In this document: positions 5,085 to 6,121 of the stretch, one piece after another
How the letters are laid out: each line of letters starts with the position of its first letter
Position numbering within the stretch: position 1 is the stretch's first letter
Assembly: GCA_001768125.1 (NCBI GenBank)
Contig: MENB01000155.1
Location: 1-6,121, forward strand
DNA length: 6,121 bases
Direction of reading: 5' to 3'
Source of the DNA: Armatimonadetes bacterium RBG_19FT_COMBO_69_19
Lineage (GTDB): Bacteria > Sysuimicrobiota > Sysuimicrobiia > Sysuimicrobiales > Kaftiobacteriaceae
Program-made: the position numbers and the translations under genes
The notes under the pieces: generated by a model
Told to the model about the DNA's origin: nothing
What the model saw: the letters and a program-made list of their open reading frames with translations, nothing else
The model's database searches: none

Positions 5085-5966
5085 GTGCTCAACTGGCTCC
5101 GGCGTCCCAAATACGGCTCGCTGCAGCGGCGGGAGATGCCCGCCGGCATCTGGGCGAAGTGCCCGCGCTGCAGCAATCTCATCTACCGCAAGGAGCTGGA
5201 GCGCAGCCTGCGGGTCTGCCCGAAGTGCACCTATCACCACCGCCTCTCCGCGGAAGAGCGCCTGGCCATCACGCTGGATGAGGACGGCTTCGTTGAGTTT
5301 GACGGTTCTCTCACCTCCGCCGATCCCCTCAGCTTCGTCGGCTACGCACAGAAATTGGAGGAAGCCAGGCAGAAGACCGGCCGGCCCGAAGCCGTGATCT
5401 GGGGCGAAGGCACGATCGAGGGGTGGCGCACAGTCGCCGCGGCCCTGGATTTCTACTTCATGGGCGGCTCGATGGGCTCCGCCGTGGGTGAAAAGGTCAC
5501 CCGCGCGGCGGAGCACGCCCGGGAGGCCCGGCTCCCGCTCATCATCTTCTCGGCCTCCGGGGGCGCCCGCATGCAGGAAGGCGTCCTGTCCTTGATGCAG
5601 CTTGCCAAGACGAGCGCCGCGGTCGGACGCCTCCACGACGCGGGGCTGCCTTACGTCTCGATCATGTGCGATCCGACGACCGGCGGCGTCACGGCGAGCT
5701 TCGCCTTCCTCGGCGACGTCATCCTGGCCGAGCCCGGCGCGACGATCGGGTTCGCCGGGCGGCGTGTCATCGAGCAGACCATCCGGCGCAAGTTGCCCGA
5801 CGACTTCCAGACTGCGGAGTTCTGCCTGCACAAGGGCCTCATCGACATGGTCGTAGCGCGCTCGGAGATGCGCCGCACGCTCGCCGGGCTGCTCGCCTTC
5901 TTCGGCGGGCCCCGGCTGGAGAAGCCCGTCCCCGAGGTCGCCGCGCCGCAGGGGGCCCAGACGTGA
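5085..5966 (+). CDS. accD: Acetyl-CoA carboxylase carboxyltransferase subunit beta
   Basis: AccD is the beta subunit of the carboxyltransferase that, with AccA, moves the carboxyl group from carboxybiotin on AccB to acetyl-CoA. This makes malonyl-CoA, the first committed step of fatty-acid synthesis in the cytosol. The 293-residue protein is of typical length. The N-terminal zinc ribbon has Cys26-x2-Cys29 (CPRC) and Cys45-x2-Cys48 (CPKC). The crotonase-fold body carries [13 protein letters not shown] (125-137), [11 protein letters not shown] (157-167), [16 protein letters not shown] (196-211) and [15 protein letters not shown] (218-232). The GTG start gives [13 protein letters not shown], matching the family N-terminus, and has a ribosome site 6 nt upstream. 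The upstream ATG at 4977 would add 36 Arg-rich residues and include the promoter. The stop overlaps the accA start by 4 nt, indicating coupled, stoichiometric expression of the two subunits. Confidence 0.97.
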   Translation: MLNWLRRPKYGSLQRREMPAGIWAKCPRCSNLIYRKELERSLRVCPKCTYHHRLSAEERLAITLDEDGFVEFDGSLTSADPLSFVGYAQKLEEARQKTGRPEAVIWGEGTIEGWRTVAAALDFYFMGGSMGSAVGEKVTRAAEHAREARLPLIIFSASGGARMQEGVLSLMQLAKTSAAVGRLHDAGLPYVSIMCDPTTGGVTASFAFLGDVILAEPGATIGFAGRRVIEQTIRRKLPDDFQTAEFCLHKGLIDMVVARSEMRRTLAGLLAFFGGPRLEKPVPEVAAPQGAQT

Positions 5967-6121
5967 CCTCCCCCACGCCGGCCGACCACGACCGTCAACT
6001 CGCGGAGGTGGAAGCGGAGATCGAGCGGCTGCGCCGCCTCTCCCGCGAGCAGAACCTGTCCCTGGATGGGGAGATCTCGGTCCTCGAGGAGCGGGCCGAG
6101 GACCTGCGGCGGGCGATCTTC
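5963..6121 (+). CDS. accA: Acetyl-CoA carboxylase carboxyltransferase subunit alpha, partial (5' end only)
   Basis: This is the N-terminus of the AccA partner of AccD in the heterotetrameric carboxyltransferase. The GTG overlaps the accD stop as GTGA, with AGGGGG (5950-5955) 7 nt upstream. The 53 visible codons form the expected N-terminal helical segment: [18 protein letters not shown] (13-30), then [16 protein letters not shown] (38-53), matching the usual charged coiled region of AccA. The crotonase-fold catalytic domain lies beyond the window. The identification rests on this helical pattern plus the position directly after accD, a very common bacterial arrangement. Confidence 0.9.
   Translation, partial: MTSPTPADHDRQLAEVEAEIERLRRLSREQNLSLDGEISVLEERAEDLRRAIF

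Overview
This is a GC-rich bacterial window (about two thirds G+C by eye) with densely packed housekeeping genes. Five confident genes and one partial gene fill nearly all of it. A leftward block on the minus strand covers positions 1-4946 and a rightward block on the plus strand covers 5085-6121. They are separated by a short divergent promoter region. I see no insertion sequence, phage gene, CRISPR array, tRNA or rRNA. An S-layer homology (SLH) surface protein and ArgRS/AccD of ordinary bacterial type suggest a Terrabacteria-like lineage (Bacillota, Armatimonadota, Deinococcota or a related uncultured high-GC phylum). That placement is an inference and is weak.

Reading the minus strand in its transcription direction: a membrane-anchored HtrA/DegP-type S1C serine protease (3801-4946) is followed after 3 nt by arginyl-tRNA synthetase argS (2082-3797). 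A 212-nt gap comes next (1870-2081). It carries a TATAAT promoter element, a possible 28-codon leader ORF and an 11-bp RNA stem. An exported SLH protein (613-1869) follows, with a BsuPI-type domain that appears to interrupt its second SLH repeat. Two nucleotides further on begins a small class I transaldolase of the TalC/FSA family (1-610, C-terminus cut by the window edge).

On the plus strand, accD (5085-5966) and accA (from 5963, cut by the window edge) encode the two carboxyltransferase subunits of acetyl-CoA carboxylase and overlap by 4 nt. Their promoter has a perfect TATAAT and shares DNA with the proposed htrA promoter on the other strand. Two inverted repeats that use a common arm sit over the htrA -10 box, so protease and fatty-acid-synthesis genes may be coordinately or mutually exclusively controlled.

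No wholly new system is evident. The points most worth following are the split SLH repeat, the structured leader with a possible leader peptide before the SLH-transaldolase operon, and the operator-like repeats between htrA and accD.
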